A stretch of DNA of 64,000 bases, taken from Lineus longissimus. Lineage: Eukaryota > Nemertea > Pilidiophora > Heteronemertea > Lineidae. The translations under genes were made by a program, and so were the position numbers. The notes under the pieces were generated by a model, which saw nothing but the letters and a program-made list of their open reading frames with translations, was not told the origin of the DNA and searched no databases. Below, in pieces: positions 48,595-64,000 of the stretch (position 1 is its first letter; the number at the start of each line of letters is the position of its first letter). Location of the stretch: NCBI RefSeq assembly GCF_910592395.1, contig NC_088319.1:15128001-15192000 (forward strand), in the 5' to 3' direction.

Positions 48595-50093
48595 TTTTGG
48601 TTATATCCTGTAACCTTTCCGAGGTGGTTGTAAATAATATTCCACTCTGTGCTTATCGTTCTTCCTGTGGGTAACTAATCATTCACAGACACAAATGATT
48701 CACTTGATCATATAGTTAATGAGACCTGCTCTCTAAAAATACGGGGTGCCCTCGTGATTACCGGTAGTCTATAAAAAAAGGACCATAAATTTCGGAGGTT
48801 CTCAAAAGGGTACCAGTATGACTGAGTAGGCCCTCGTCCTGCCTCTGTTGAGACTTGTCATGCACACTTTACAAAGCGCCGCTTCCCAACAATAAATACC
48901 CGCTGGTGCGGCTGCCCGATCTCTTGCTAATAACCGGGACGACCAGTGCGGACAATTACATTTGAATAACACTGTTCATGGAGTATAAATAGCCGATTAT
49001 AATGCATGCGACATTGCGGCAATCCAAGAGGCCTCTTCAAAATGCCACCCGACATCGGTAGTCACGAGGACAACCTGTATGTCATTATTATCATTAACTA
49101 AACAATACAACATACGACATACCTACCAGTAGTCCTCGTACTAAATTCTACATGTATATTTGATGTAGAATTTAATTCTTTTCAAAATTGCTCTTGTCGC
49201 GATGCGATACCACCTCCCAGTTCGGAGCTACACGCTTTTTTCCTATTGATATCAATCTTCTGTTGGAGTTAGCAAAATATCAACTTCTTTCAATCATTCA
49301 AATTGCGATAAAATCAACCGATATCAACCTAGACTCGTCAAGTTTCAGAACACCACCGCCGCCGTCCTCGATTGCAGCTCGAGTTAAACGCGAGTCTTTC
49401 GAGTTGCAGTCGAAGTGCAAAGTTTATTTGGGTTGCTGAATTTCCCCAGCTTGCAAACGACATGAGAGTGCAGTTACCTTGGTGCTTCCCGGCTCGACCG
49501 ACCCTCAGAGCTCTGAGGGTTGGTCGAGCGGGTAACAGGGCGGGTAGACAAGCAAAATAAAATCGCTAAAAAGGAGAATTCGATCCGCCAAAGTGATAGT
49601 TTTATTTTTCAGAACTTTTGCGAATCGCTAAGATAAAACAATGCGAAATTCCGCAGTTACTTAAGAACGGAGGGACGTGGCCTTCAACTTTCCTAAAATA
49701 GACTGGAGCTGTGCTTATGGAAGGCCGTTCACAAGGACATGTACACTCTTATCGTATAAAATAAAACTAAAGATAATGGCGAGCGATAGTTGCGAGCTTT
49801 GTTTCACGTTCTTGCGAAGGTACATGTCAACAGCATTGAACTACGATCATATACTGTATATGCTGTCCGTGGTTTAACTACACTACGAAACACTTGCCAA
49901 ACCAGTAAGCTTGGGGTGAGACGATATGTAACTGATATGAAATGAATTAAATTTCTTGTCTAACTCGGCAATAAGCAGACCCATACTTTAGACATCTTGC
50001 GCGGTGGGTGTCAATTTGGGGTTCTGAAAACTCTTCTATCGGACAGCAAACTGAATTTTCCCTGCCTGAGCTTTGATTCAAAGAAAAGACAAA
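48595..50093. other. Divergent intergenic region between carrier and glycosidase
   Basis: A 1.5-kb head-to-head spacer that should carry both promoters. A near-perfect 38-nt palindrome (gctcgacc...ggtcgagc) lies at 49492-49529. A second weaker inverted pair (cgattgcagctcgag / cgagttgcagtcga) lies at 49369-49412. A TATA-like tataaat occurs at 48984. No coding exon was recognised. Confidence 0.6.
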
Positions 50094-54145
<4,052 letters not shown>

Positions 54146-55575
54146 GTGCATGAATGATGCGCACAATAGGTAAATTCAGATAATTTCTCTCATTAAAAAA
54201 TGTTCTCCGCGACATACGTGTATGTCTAGTGTAAGTTAGCCGATCATAAAAAGACCGTGCTATACTAACAGGAAGATAAAAGTTCAATGAAAAATTTCCC
54301 AACATGTTTTTGCATTAACACTACTCTGCTTAGCAAAAGAATAAAATGATCAATGGACTCCACTTCCGGGGGGTATGGCCTGCTCCTTTGTACATGGTAA
54401 TTTCTGTCCCCGGAAAAAAAAATATGCGTGTAAGTGGAGCGGACAAGAAAGGTCAAAGAGACTTTCTTGTGAGGGCGTCTCTTAAAGTGTGACGGTGTCG
54501 TGTGTGTTTAATACATGTACAACTCTCAGATATGCCCAGCACTAACACCACGCAATTAAGGTTTCTATTAACTGTCAGTTTCCTTTTTAGATTCATGAGG
54601 AACTCTGAAACCATCAAAAGCAACAAGAACCAAACTTAGCTACAGCATCATTTCCATCATCACGATCAGGATGACTGGACCACCTGCCAAGATTCATCCT
54701 GTCACCCTACAGTAGCGTTTGATAATAATAACAATTTGAAGTAGAGATTTGTGGAAATTGTGTAGACATCTGTAGTTTTCGAGAAGACATCCGTCGCGTC
54801 AAAATAAATGCAAACCTTTTGACATGTCTTTTTATTGCTTTTGATTGTGTGTATTCAACGACGAATAGCGTTGACTGATGAAACTTGCACATCTCCCCAA
54901 TGCACTGGCTAAAAACATGTCGGAAGGACGGGGGTTTGGGGGGCTCCCCAATGTCAAACAGCTGTGCGAGTTGCACTTTACATATTAGTATAAAACTAAA
55001 ATATATAATAGATAGACACCAGCACCATACTACCATACCAATTCAAGGATGCTTGGTTGCAAACGTAGCGATACGGGGAATGCTCTGCTCACTAGGGTCC
55101 AGGCTCCTGATAAGATGTTGGCCCCTACAACCGTCCTGCAGCACCACTCCGAGCCACAACAACTCTCAAGAGTCCTTGGCCATTGGAACTGAAAATTACA
55201 GCTCCTAGCCTCGTCATTGGCACGGATCCGCAATTGTCAGGTAGCCACTCATTGGGGGATGCCGACATTGATATGACACACTTTCTTTACGGATTGTTAT
55301 AATATTTTCAACTATCAAGACTGAAATGATATCAGAACGTTGGAGATCACGGTCAAGTAAACGATATACAAGTGGTGTGACCGAACATACTCAAGAGATT
55401 GCTAAAGTAGTCTTAAGGGCCAGGGCAAAACAGTCATACGTTCCGTGATCTCGATGCCACGTGTCATTTGATTACACTTGTAATCAATGATAACATAATC
55501 CCGATAGACCAGTGATCTTGTTTGATCAAAAGCACCTACCATAATAATTATTGGTGAGGTATTATCTTTCTTAAA
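54146..55575. other. Intergenic region between GH1 and kinase genes
   Basis: Bases 54146 to about 54365 are the likely GH1 3' UTR (AATAAA at 54340-54345). The remainder shows only short ORFs and no recognised element. The kinase promoter is expected near the right end. Confidence 0.6.
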
Positions 55576-58500
55576 ATGGCTGCTCCAGAATTTGACATTG
55601 CTTTGGACCACAACAAGGTACAGGAGGAGGTTTTTCAGTTGCTCGCCTTACTGAAGCCCGACTGGAGGAAGGACGACGTTAAGATAAAGGTAAATCATGT
55701 CCATATATTCGTTATATCAAAAAAGATTCCTCACGCCGTTCGAAATTTGTAATTGATTTTGAAAATTTCCCATTGAACAAATACGTATCAAACGCCAATT
55801 TCACCATTGCCATTGTATAGACAGATATACATATATGTACGATAAATACCAACTTGTGTACATGTATATAAATACCAAGTTGTGTATTGTGCATAACTGC
55901 ATTTCTATTTTCCTTGCCGACCACCAGTAATTACGAACGGCGTACTCCTTAAACGTTGGGTAATTTGGCGGCCATTTTCATCTTGGCGGCCATCTTAGAT
56001 TTAGTGCAAGGGTCAGTCTCGCCCCATGCCGATCATAAATGGATGCATCAGAAAACACTGGGCAAGCATCGACAACTTCCTGGGCTCGAAGCGCGTCGCA
56101 GCCTGGGTTCAGCTGTCGAGCGTCTCCGTTTAACACAATAATAATGGACCATATTGATAGTTTGATCACAGTCTTTTTGGATGGGAAAGGAGGACAACTG
56201 GCGGCAAAGATCATCATCATATTTTCCTTTTTCATCGCATCTGAAGGTTCTCGAAGATGGTCACGTGAACGTGATGATCGCCTGTTACGTCACTAAGTTG
56301 GAGGAGTCGGTTGTTGTCAGGGTATTTGGAGACATGATTGTGTTTCCAATTCACAAGAAACCGTAAGTTGATGACAGTTTTTGTGCCGTCCATCTTCTTA
56401 AACCCGTAAATCGGAATAGTGTCATCCCTCCAATCATGAATGGGTCAGCCAAATTTGGCGTATGAGACACTCTTTACTACCAAACTCCTATCTCTTCTGC
56501 CAGGGGCTTGTCGAGAATGCAGACGACTGACGGGCTGGAGCAAATTGGTTAAATTTATGGACGTTGTATCTTTAACTTATTATCGGCTGTATTTATGGTA
56601 TTAATTACAAAGAAGACAGTAGACTTCAGCACCTTGACCATGCTCCTAACCTTTCCTATTCTTTTTTAGAGGCCGGGAGATCAAGACCGTACGAGTAATG
56701 AACGAGCTCGGTCTGTGTGTTCCGATTCTGTGCACCTTCAACAACGGCTACTGTATGGAGTTTGTTCACGGGGAAACAATTGGCATGGGTTCAATTCATC
56801 AAATTGGATTTGATGTTGTCATAAGGTAAATATTAAAGGGGTACACGCCGTTTGTAATTACTATAGTGGTCAAGGAAAATAGTTGTGCAGTTTATACCGT
56901 AGCAGTTAAAAAGTATTCGAAATATACGATATAGTATTTGTATATCTCCACAACGGCAATGCTGAAAGTCGTATTCAGTACGTAATGACGCAATTTGGAA
57001 TTTTCAAATTCAAATACAAATTTCAAATTTTCAGCGAACGGCGTAGGCCTCCAGAAAGATTTAGTGACCTCTTGATTAATGAGTTCATTGTGCCAGTACT
57101 AGCCGGTTTTCGATTAAATGTCTCTTGACCCAAATCAGACAAGATTATTCTGCGCCCGAATAATAATCTCAACAGTGGGCTATGTTTCATTTCAAACATA
57201 CAGGGTGGGTCAAAATACTATCATTATAAAGTTCTTGTTATTGCCACAAAGTGTTAGGTAAATCGTAGTTGAAGCCATTGATTTTTATCCAAAAGCATCA
57301 ATGGATCCAGTACATGTATGCATGTAGTTAGAAATGATTGTGACTGAAAGATAAACATACAAACATGTACCATCAAGTAAGAACTGATAAAGATTTACAT
57401 GTGCATAGCTTCTAAAAGTACATCCAACACAAAATGCAATCCAACGATTTGGACTCACGTTTAAGCTGTGAAACGTTGTAAGTGAATATTCATGAGTGTA
57501 TCTTACTTTTTTACGACAGTCAACACCAACTCCCCCTCCACCCTACCTCAGTGTGGCGATTGCCTTTGCGGGTCCCTGGACACTGGTGCGGAAAAGGCAC
57601 CAACGTCACCCTAAGATGGCGGAGTTCCTCCGCTTTGTGATCTGCTTATGACAACTGAGGTTATAATATCTCTTTGAAAAAGAAAATTGCATTGACAACA
57701 TTGACAACATGATAAATCGGGGCGTTCGACACTTAAAATGTCTCGGTTCATTCTGTTCTAGGGACTCATTACGGGAGTTAGCGCGCTACCACTCCAACGA
57801 GCACGCGGAACTGGCCAAGGAGATGGGTTTGGATGACACGCCCGTCATATTCGAAAATTGCGAATTTGCACTCGGACTTCAGCCAGATTTTGATGACCCA
57901 AAAATAATGGCAAGGTGAGTGGAGGTCCATTCGCAGAAACGCCTCTGAGTAAAATCACACAATCAACTTGATATTGGTAGCCTTTCCTCTTCATCATTTA
58001 TTTGCCACAATGCTTGTTCATACTACCCTGAAAAAGCGTGAGCTTCGCGCGCAACGCGTACTTGCGCTCCAATCCCGGTTCAAACTGCAAGAACGTACGT
58101 ATACCTCCTGCGACTTCCTATTTTTCAGACGTTATACGTAAAATGACGGCGCTATGCACCTAAGGATGGCTCAATCAAGTTGAAGTTAGAAACGATGCTA
58201 ACATCCCGAAATACTTTTCGCATGCGTTTTATTCGCGCAAAACCTCGATTCGCAAAGTAATTTCTCGAATCATCAAACCAAATTCATGTGGGCGGGAAAA
58301 TGTTCAAGTTTACGGAAGTCATTAACAATGACCGTTAATCATAGTATTTTTTCAGCTTCGGCGATGCCGAACTACCCCCAGACATGAAAGGGGAGTTGGA
58401 CGCTATCGAAAAGAAGCTGTTGCGGTTATTGAAAGAGGCCGACATGCCCGTCGCCTTTTGTCACAATGACACGAATCCGACCAACGTGTTCTTCGACCAA

Positions 58501-59832
58501 GAGACCAAAAGTGTGACCTTCCTTGACTACGAGTCCTGCGCGTTCAACTACGTGGCGTATGATATAGCCTATCTCGTACTCGTTACGATGACTGGTAAGC
58601 TTCAATCAAGTTTTAACGACTACCCCTGTTTTCAAGGCTTTGGGGCGTTCCTTTAGTGCGTTGGCACATTTTCCCGATTTTTCAGTGTGGCAAAGTGGTA
58701 CATTTATCGACCCGCTTTGAGCAAATTTCACCTCGTTTTCTTTATTACTAGGAGCAAGAGTTGATGCTAAGAAGCACATGCCGACCAAAGAAGTTGTCGT
58801 GACATATTTGAAGTATTATCTGGAGTGTCGGTGCAAACAAGGAGACATGGACGCAGTCACGGACGAGATGGTGGAAACTTGGTATAAGCACTATCAATTA
58901 ACAGCATTGGTAATATATCAGTATTCTGAATAATACTCTCTGAGTGCTTGCAGTTATTGCAGATGGCCTGAATTTGCAGAATTTGGTGGTTCTCGAACAC
59001 CGCATGCAACTTGTTGTGGTAAAGAGAGGCTAGTATGCAACTCTCGCTGAAGGTCACCACCGCTTTGTCATGTTTGTGATACACTGAGAATTTAGAAAAG
59101 ATACATAATCCGTTTCGAGCTTAAACTTATACGGTCATGGATACTGCTTCCAATTTTCAGGCGATGAACTTCTGGCTTGGCTTGGTCGTACTGCTGTTCA
59201 CAAAGAGACCATCACATGAAGTAGCTAAAGACTCTGAGAAGGCGAAAATGTGGTTGATGCTGAATGATATCCCGGTGCCGGAGACCGAGGAAGAAATTAT
59301 GAAACTATTATCGCAAATGATCTTCAAGTAAGCTTACTTACCTAGACTAGACCGTTCGTAGCTCTTCGTAAGGGTTGCGAAGCCTGCCTTGCACCCACAC
59401 TATACGTACGGACACGTCCCACCAACCTGGCAGCATGTAGGAATATGGCCTTCGCGGCAGGTTCTGTTCTATTTATACCCTCTAAGGTTGGAATTTTGAG
59501 ATGCGAGCCAAACAGTCATTCCGTTTTCGGTAACAAATTCGGCTCTCTTAGAGAGTTCTGCCTAAGAGCCTTAGAGTGTTGTAGCGCACTTAGTTCTTTA
59601 TACCCATCCAGATGCCGACGCCAAGGGTTTAAGGATTTCTCGGCCAACCGACATTACTGCCTTTTTTGGGGTGCATACTTGTGATGGTTTTTTCAGAAGT
59701 TGAAAAACCTTTATATTCAAGGGTGTACGCCTTTAAACACCTATCACGTCACACCCTCTTCCCTTCTGCTTCAATTTCAGAATGTTTGCCAATCGGTTCC
59801 TTCTGGTGAAGGAAGAACTAGACAAAATTTAG
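55576..59832 (+). CDS. Ethanolamine/choline kinase-like
   Basis: Eight exons: 55576-55689, 56247-56362, 56670-56825, 57762-57914, 58356-58594, 58752-58909, 59161-59327 and 59781-59832. The product is 384 aa, the usual family length. It catalyses ATP-dependent phosphorylation of ethanolamine or choline, the first step of the Kennedy pathway, in the cytosol. Visible features are VVVRVFGD in the nucleotide-binding lobe, REIKTVRVMNELG, the family phrase CTFNNGYCMEFVHGE (98-112), the catalytic loop CHNDTNPTNV with D218 and N223, and the metal-binding LDYESCAFNYVAYDIA (D237). The TFNNG/EF segment is nearer to ethanolamine kinase, but the catalytic loop TNPT differs from typical members, so the substrate stays open. 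ATG 55576 has an A at -3. The gene is convergent with the PLA2-like gene 380 bp downstream. Confidence 0.9.
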
Positions 59833-60211
59833 AGCAATGGATACATCGGAATGCGTAGACAGTCGAGACCCGCAACTGCTGGAATTCTGCCACAAAACTT
59901 CGAGAGAGCGCGTGCTCTTCAATTGACTTTTTGTTGGAATGCTACGTTTGGAATGTTTCAGATGGCATGTTATATTCCGTCCAATATTTTCTGTATCAAG
60001 AAAAATGCCTTCTTTTAGTGACATCATTTCAACACTTCAGGGTAAAAAATAACAACAAAGTGTACTTTTCTGTCAGTTAAGTTTCTGTATCATTGAATAG
60101 AATTTTTGATTCACGAGATTAAAATAATACAACTTAAGCAGGAGCAGTATAGGACCATTTGAATTTCTCTTGTTTTGAAAGTATGACGGAAGTCCCCGAT
60201 TGTACGACATT
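59833..60211. other. Convergent spacer between kinase and PLA2-like gene
   Basis: Contains the presumed 3' UTRs of two convergent genes. ATTAAA at 60118-60123 is a possible polyadenylation signal for the kinase. Nothing else was recognised. Confidence 0.5.
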
Positions 60212-61248
60212 CTAGCACCAATTATGATTGGCTACGAGACATTTCCCTGGGCCCATCAGCTGGAAGGTCCATTGGCACGTGTTCATGTTGGTGCAGACGC
60301 AGGGGAAGTTCTCAAATACACCGAGGACGGCAAGCCTATAGGCGCAACAGCTTTTCTCATCCGGCGATTTTTTGCAGTCTGCTTTGTAGGCTTGGCTGGT
60401 GATTGCTTTCTGGCAGTCACAGGCTTGCGTGTCGTAACCATGTCTGGAAAGTATTGATGAAAATGGTCTGACAGCCACATCTAACACCATGCCAAATCAT
60501 AAAAGAACGTTAACCCTTCCAATCCCCGCCATAGGCACGGAAAGCGCAAACAAGCACACCACCACCAAGATTACCAGTCTACATCTTGGAGAAAATGGCA
60601 CTTTATGAGAATCTTCGGCCAGAATCATGGTAAAAACACGTTTTTTCGTAACCTCCCACGCTATCCCCCCCCCCCCCCCCGGCCTCACACAACTTACCGT
60701 TTACCACAGGCAAGACAATAGTCATGCTGGAGACAGGCTTCGTCGACACCATCGATGGGTGGACGGCATTGTCTGAAAAGGTTCGAAAATGCAGATAAGG
60801 CGAAATTAAGAGGAAAAAAACGGTGATGGGTTAATCCAAAGAAAATGGACATGTAACAAGGAAAAAGTGACGTACAAGTATATATGTCACCAATTCTTGA
60901 TGTCACTGGTAACCAAAGAAAGTAAGTTCGCATTTACTAGCAGCGGGCTCAGAACTCTTTTGGACATGCTCGGGAACAGGGCCAGCGTGGATGCCAGAGC
61001 CACTACTCATCAGAAGACAGAACAAGAACAAGAACTTACCTGCAAGTCTCAATAGGATCGCTACATGTGCAACATCTCTTCAGGAGCATCGCGGCATCGT
61101 CGGCAGGCGAGACGACACCGCTGTGGTAGACTCCACACCATTCACCATAGTTTAAGAGGTCGACCACTGATTGCCGCTTGCTGACGCTCGCCGACCTGGC
61201 CGCGACGACCAGGCAGAGCAGAATATTGAGGAATGAGAGGAGTTGCAT
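60212..61248 (-). CDS. Secreted phospholipase A2-like protein, paralogue 1
   Basis: Three exons on the minus strand: 61248-61040, 60772-60698 and 60443-60212, both introns phase 2, 171 aa. It has a signal peptide at 1-20 and a KR dibasic at 24-25 that could be a processing site. A calcium-loop-like YGEWCG lies at 34-39, a Cys-rich CCTC at 59-62, and the active-site-type ACLQHDYC at 82-89 with the HD pair at 86-87. The last exon is rich in cysteines. sPLA2 enzymes hydrolyse the sn-2 ester of phospholipids; the HD pair and calcium loop fit that. The usual CCxxHD is ACxxHD here, reminiscent of conodipine-like PLA2s. Activity is inferred only. It is a tandem paralogue of the gene at 62312-63549. 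Confidence 0.75.
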
Positions 61249-62311
61249 GGCGAAACCTGTGGATGTGATGAGACGATTCCACCTGAATTTTCTGTTGAAA
61301 TAATGAGACATCTCCGGCATGGTAGAAGTGGTCGGCTACTTTCCTTCGCCGACGTTGGCTTGTTTGGCAAATAAGGCCAAGCAAAAGGAGGCGAGCAAGG
61401 AGGTGGGTTTCATCTTGAAATCCCACGGTGAGAGAATAGAATCTAACAACAGCAGTTACAGACTGCCCCACATTATAGATCGGGGCTGAGTTCACTACCT
61501 CCGACCACTCCAAGGTCGTAGCGGTCACTGAGACGGTCGTCGTGGGCTATGGAAACTTAATGACACACAAGATACTTGAATCGGGAAGTTTAGACCTCTC
61601 ACCCAGTTTCAGGTATCGTGTTCCTTTCTCTCGTTTACGGCTTTGATCGACACGAGAAATTCAGAAATTTGGAGAGACGAAAACAATTGCAAAATATACA
61701 ATCTTACAAATCATTGAACTTACCCACTTCGAACAGTGAACTAAGGTACTCCCTTAAACTTATCATGGTGATAATATAGTTCGCACAAGCTTGATATCAT
61801 TCAGTTATCGAAGATGACATCATGATTTCACCTCGTCAGCTGGTCAACACCAAGTCTTTTTCCCAAATCAGAAATTACTTATCGGATATTTTGTAATCAG
61901 AAACACTGAGATACGCGGATATTGTCGATTTTTTTATCTACGTCTGTGGATTGTCTGTAGTTGTCTCAGGCACCCTGCACAGAGAAGTGCATGGTAAATC
62001 AAAAGTTGTTTCTCCGTAGAGATTTAGTTTCTTTTGATTTAATCTCGTGAGGGTAGCTACATGCATCAGGTAAGGCAAAGGAAGGTATATTCCATGGTCA
62101 GCTAAACGAGCTACGAATTGGGTGATCTGAAACAGATGAAAGAAAAAAAAGACCTTGGAGGGAATTCCACACTGTGCGTGTGTCGCCAATGGCAAAATCA
62201 TAAGTGATGCAAAATATAAGATGAAGCCGGGTTACAGCATTTATTCACTCGTCAAAATCTATCCAATTCGTACGTATGATATAACATGAATTTACACCAA
62301 ATGATGCTTTT
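61249..62311. other. Spacer between the two PLA2-like genes
   Basis: No coding exon was recognised. Bases 62240-62245 (TTTATT) are the likely polyadenylation signal of the upstream minus-strand paralogue, 67 nt past its stop. The promoter of paralogue 1 lies just above 61248. Confidence 0.6.
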
Positions 62312-63549
62312 CTAACAAAATTTGTAATTTGGAACGATGCACTTTCCAACACCGGCAATGCTTGGCCTCTTGCAGGTATCCGGATCGGTGCACATGCAGG
62401 GGAAGTTCTCGAAGAGAATCAGGGTTCCTGCCTTGAATGAGGCGCAGGCCTTGGCGTCAGGGGCTGTGGTACAGTCCACCCCCTGGGTCATCTTGCTGAT
62501 GTCCTCTTCACAGCCGCAGTCGTGAGCGCCAAAGATGTGTCTGAAAACGTAAACACTGGTAATTGGCGATCCCATTTATGTATACGGGCCTATATATATT
62601 TCATTTTTGCAAAAATGGTTTTGCCACCTTTGCTCGACCTCAGACTTATCGGTAAGACTGCGATTGCGAAGTAACAAATCGAGAGTGTCAACCCTATTGA
62701 AATGGCTAGTCAGGTGGGTGCCTGAGCAGTCTGGCTCGCCCTCTTGGCAAGTGGTCAAGAGGTCCCTGGTTTGAACCCCACAGTCGGTGTGAAGCTCTTG
62801 GGCAGGTCTTTTTTGTTTATTGCCTCTCGCGTACTGCACTCAGGTGAAAAAATTGGTACTAGAGCCTATAAGAAATGCACAGGTTAGGGCTGATTGAGCA
62901 GCTAAACTAGGTTCTACTGAAATGTTTTTCAGGAAAGACTGGGCTAAAAAACCAGGATCGGTATTTTGGGTCACCATATTGTCATTGTCCTTACTTGGTC
63001 CCACAGGCGAGACAGTAGTCGTGTTGCAGACAGGCTTCGTCCATTTCATCAATGGGAGGGAGGCAATTCCTGTAAAGAAGTGAATTGAAGAAACATGAAG
63101 ACATTGTCATGCACGGAAGACAAGGCATGCCGAAGCAAATCCGGAGGACACCCTCAGTCGTTACATAACAAGCCATTTCGTTTTTGTATGACACCCATTT
63201 GGGCTTTTTGAAATGTCTATTCGCAGGCATGTACATAAAGGAAGGGCTGCTTGCAGGAAAAAATGGATGCGGCTCGTCTGAACGCTGTTATTGAACGCAA
63301 CAGTAAGACACTTCTTCATAATGGACTTCGGTTGCACTGTAGTGTCAAGGGAGAGGCTTACCTGCAGTCATCCAATGTGTCGTCACACGTACAACACTTA
63401 TTTCCGGCAACGGCACCGTTGGAATCGGTGCTCAACCCTGTAGTATAGGCACCGCACCAATTACCGTATTTGAATAGGTCCAACCGCGGGTCGGCACATG
63501 TTACCATCGCAACGGAGACGAGAAATACGACAAGGGGGAGCGACGCCAT
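62312..63549 (-). CDS. Secreted phospholipase A2-like protein, paralogue 2
   Basis: Three exons on the minus strand: 63549-63362, 63069-62995 and 62540-62312. The two intron phases (2,2) and the 75-nt middle exon are the same as in paralogue 1; the product is 163 aa. A signal peptide (about 1-19) is followed by YGNWCG at 28-33, KCCTC in the middle and ACLQHDYC with the HD pair at 79-80. The C-terminal exon shares the phrase LFENFPCMCTDPDTC with the paralogue (VFENFPCVCTNMNTC). It lacks the dibasic site seen in paralogue 1. ATG 63549 was preferred because it starts a clean signal peptide; an upstream codon at 63576 is also in frame. The role could be digestive, defensive or other extracellular lipid hydrolysis, which cannot be decided from sequence. 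Confidence 0.75.
62695..62800 (+). repeat. Possible tRNA-derived SINE fragment in PLA2-like intron
   Basis: A box-B-like ggtttgaaccccac at about 62768-62781 follows a box-A-like tggctagtcagg at about 62703-62714. An inverted pair (cctcttggc / ggtcaagagg) lies between them. This resembles a degenerate Leu/Ser-type tRNA head. No complete cloverleaf could be drawn. Confidence 0.35.
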
Positions 63550-64000
63550 CTTGGAATTAGATTCTGAAAGCAACATTTTGAGGGATAACCAATGGGAAAG
63601 GTGGACGCTTTATGATCAGCTAATAAGTTCATCAGAATGGCTTTCAAAAACAGATATCAAGGGTACATGTACATGTGATGAAGTACAATGTATGAATAAG
63701 GTCGGCTGATCACGATAATTGCAGCTATTGATATACGAGTCCGTGTCCACCCAAACAAATTTTGTGATTCATCTCGAAAAAGAAAAGACGAAGTCTTACC
63801 TTGTCTGTTTTCGTATTCCAAGTGAACAATTATTTAGGCTGTGAATTTAACCGATGCTTTTATTCAATGTAGTATACTCAAACATGTTAGGTAACGAGAG
63901 ATATGGCATCAATCTCAAGGCTTGGTCGTGACTGATAAACAAGTAATATGGTGTGATTTGAAGTATTCAACAAGAGTTTGTTCCACAAAGTGTAATTTAT
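63550..64000. other. Upstream region of PLA2-like paralogue 2
   Basis: The expected promoter and 5' UTR of the minus-strand gene. It includes a gtacatgtacatg palindromic run at about 63663-63676. Nothing further was recognised. Confidence 0.5.

Noticed and set aside
58030-58090. tRNA-like stretch (cccggttcaaactgc)
   Set aside because: Only a box-B-like string is present; no box A or acceptor stem pairing was found.

Overview
The window reads as nuclear DNA of a marine invertebrate animal. Coding sequence is split into short exons with GT/AG introns, stops are followed by AATAAA signals, and the families are metazoan: rhodopsin-class GPCRs, a one-ankyrin-repeat-per-exon gene, a lactase/klotho-type GH1 glycosidase, an MFSD4B/NaGLT1-type sugar carrier, an ethanolamine/choline kinase and secreted PLA2-like proteins. 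The palindrome TACATGTA and its extensions recur throughout. I cannot fix the phylum from sequence alone; a hemichordate, echinoderm, cephalochordate or lophotrochozoan would all fit. No bacterial operons, CRISPR, rRNA or confident tRNA genes were seen.

Layout. (1) 1-14990: a tandem segmental duplication in three units. Each derives from a cassette of a two-exon secreted or membrane-anchored, propeller-like (possibly olfactomedin-like) gene followed by a two-exon GPCR gene. Unit A (1-3040) keeps the propeller gene but only a relic of the GPCR gene. Unit B (4959-11086) has both, plus an inserted GC-rich minisatellite. Unit C (11087-14990) has the GPCR and the terminal exon of the propeller gene but lacks its first exon, because the duplication breakpoint fell inside the intron. 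(2) 15618-20793: a 10-exon ankyrin gene with a SAM-like N-terminal module. (3) 20794-42509: about 21 kb without a confident gene, holding a 71-bp minisatellite, hairpin elements and GATC-rich repeats. (4) 42510-43676: an FMRFamide-receptor-like GPCR encoded in a single exon. (5) 46242-48594 (minus): an MFSD4B/NaGLT1-like carrier, divergent from (6) 50094-54145: an 8-exon GH1 beta-glucosidase. (7) 55576-59832: an 8-exon ethanolamine/choline kinase, convergent with (8) two tandem minus-strand PLA2-like genes (60212-61248 and 62312-63549) with identical exon phases.

How the genes may work together (inference). The divergent GH1 hydrolase and sodium/glucose-type carrier are a plausible glycoside-cleavage and sugar-uptake pair. 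The repeated co-duplication of a secretory-pathway propeller protein with an orphan GPCR is the most distinctive feature and could reflect a ligand-receptor relationship or merely linkage. Exon boundaries were built by hand from splice motifs and frame continuity; none is confirmed by transcripts.
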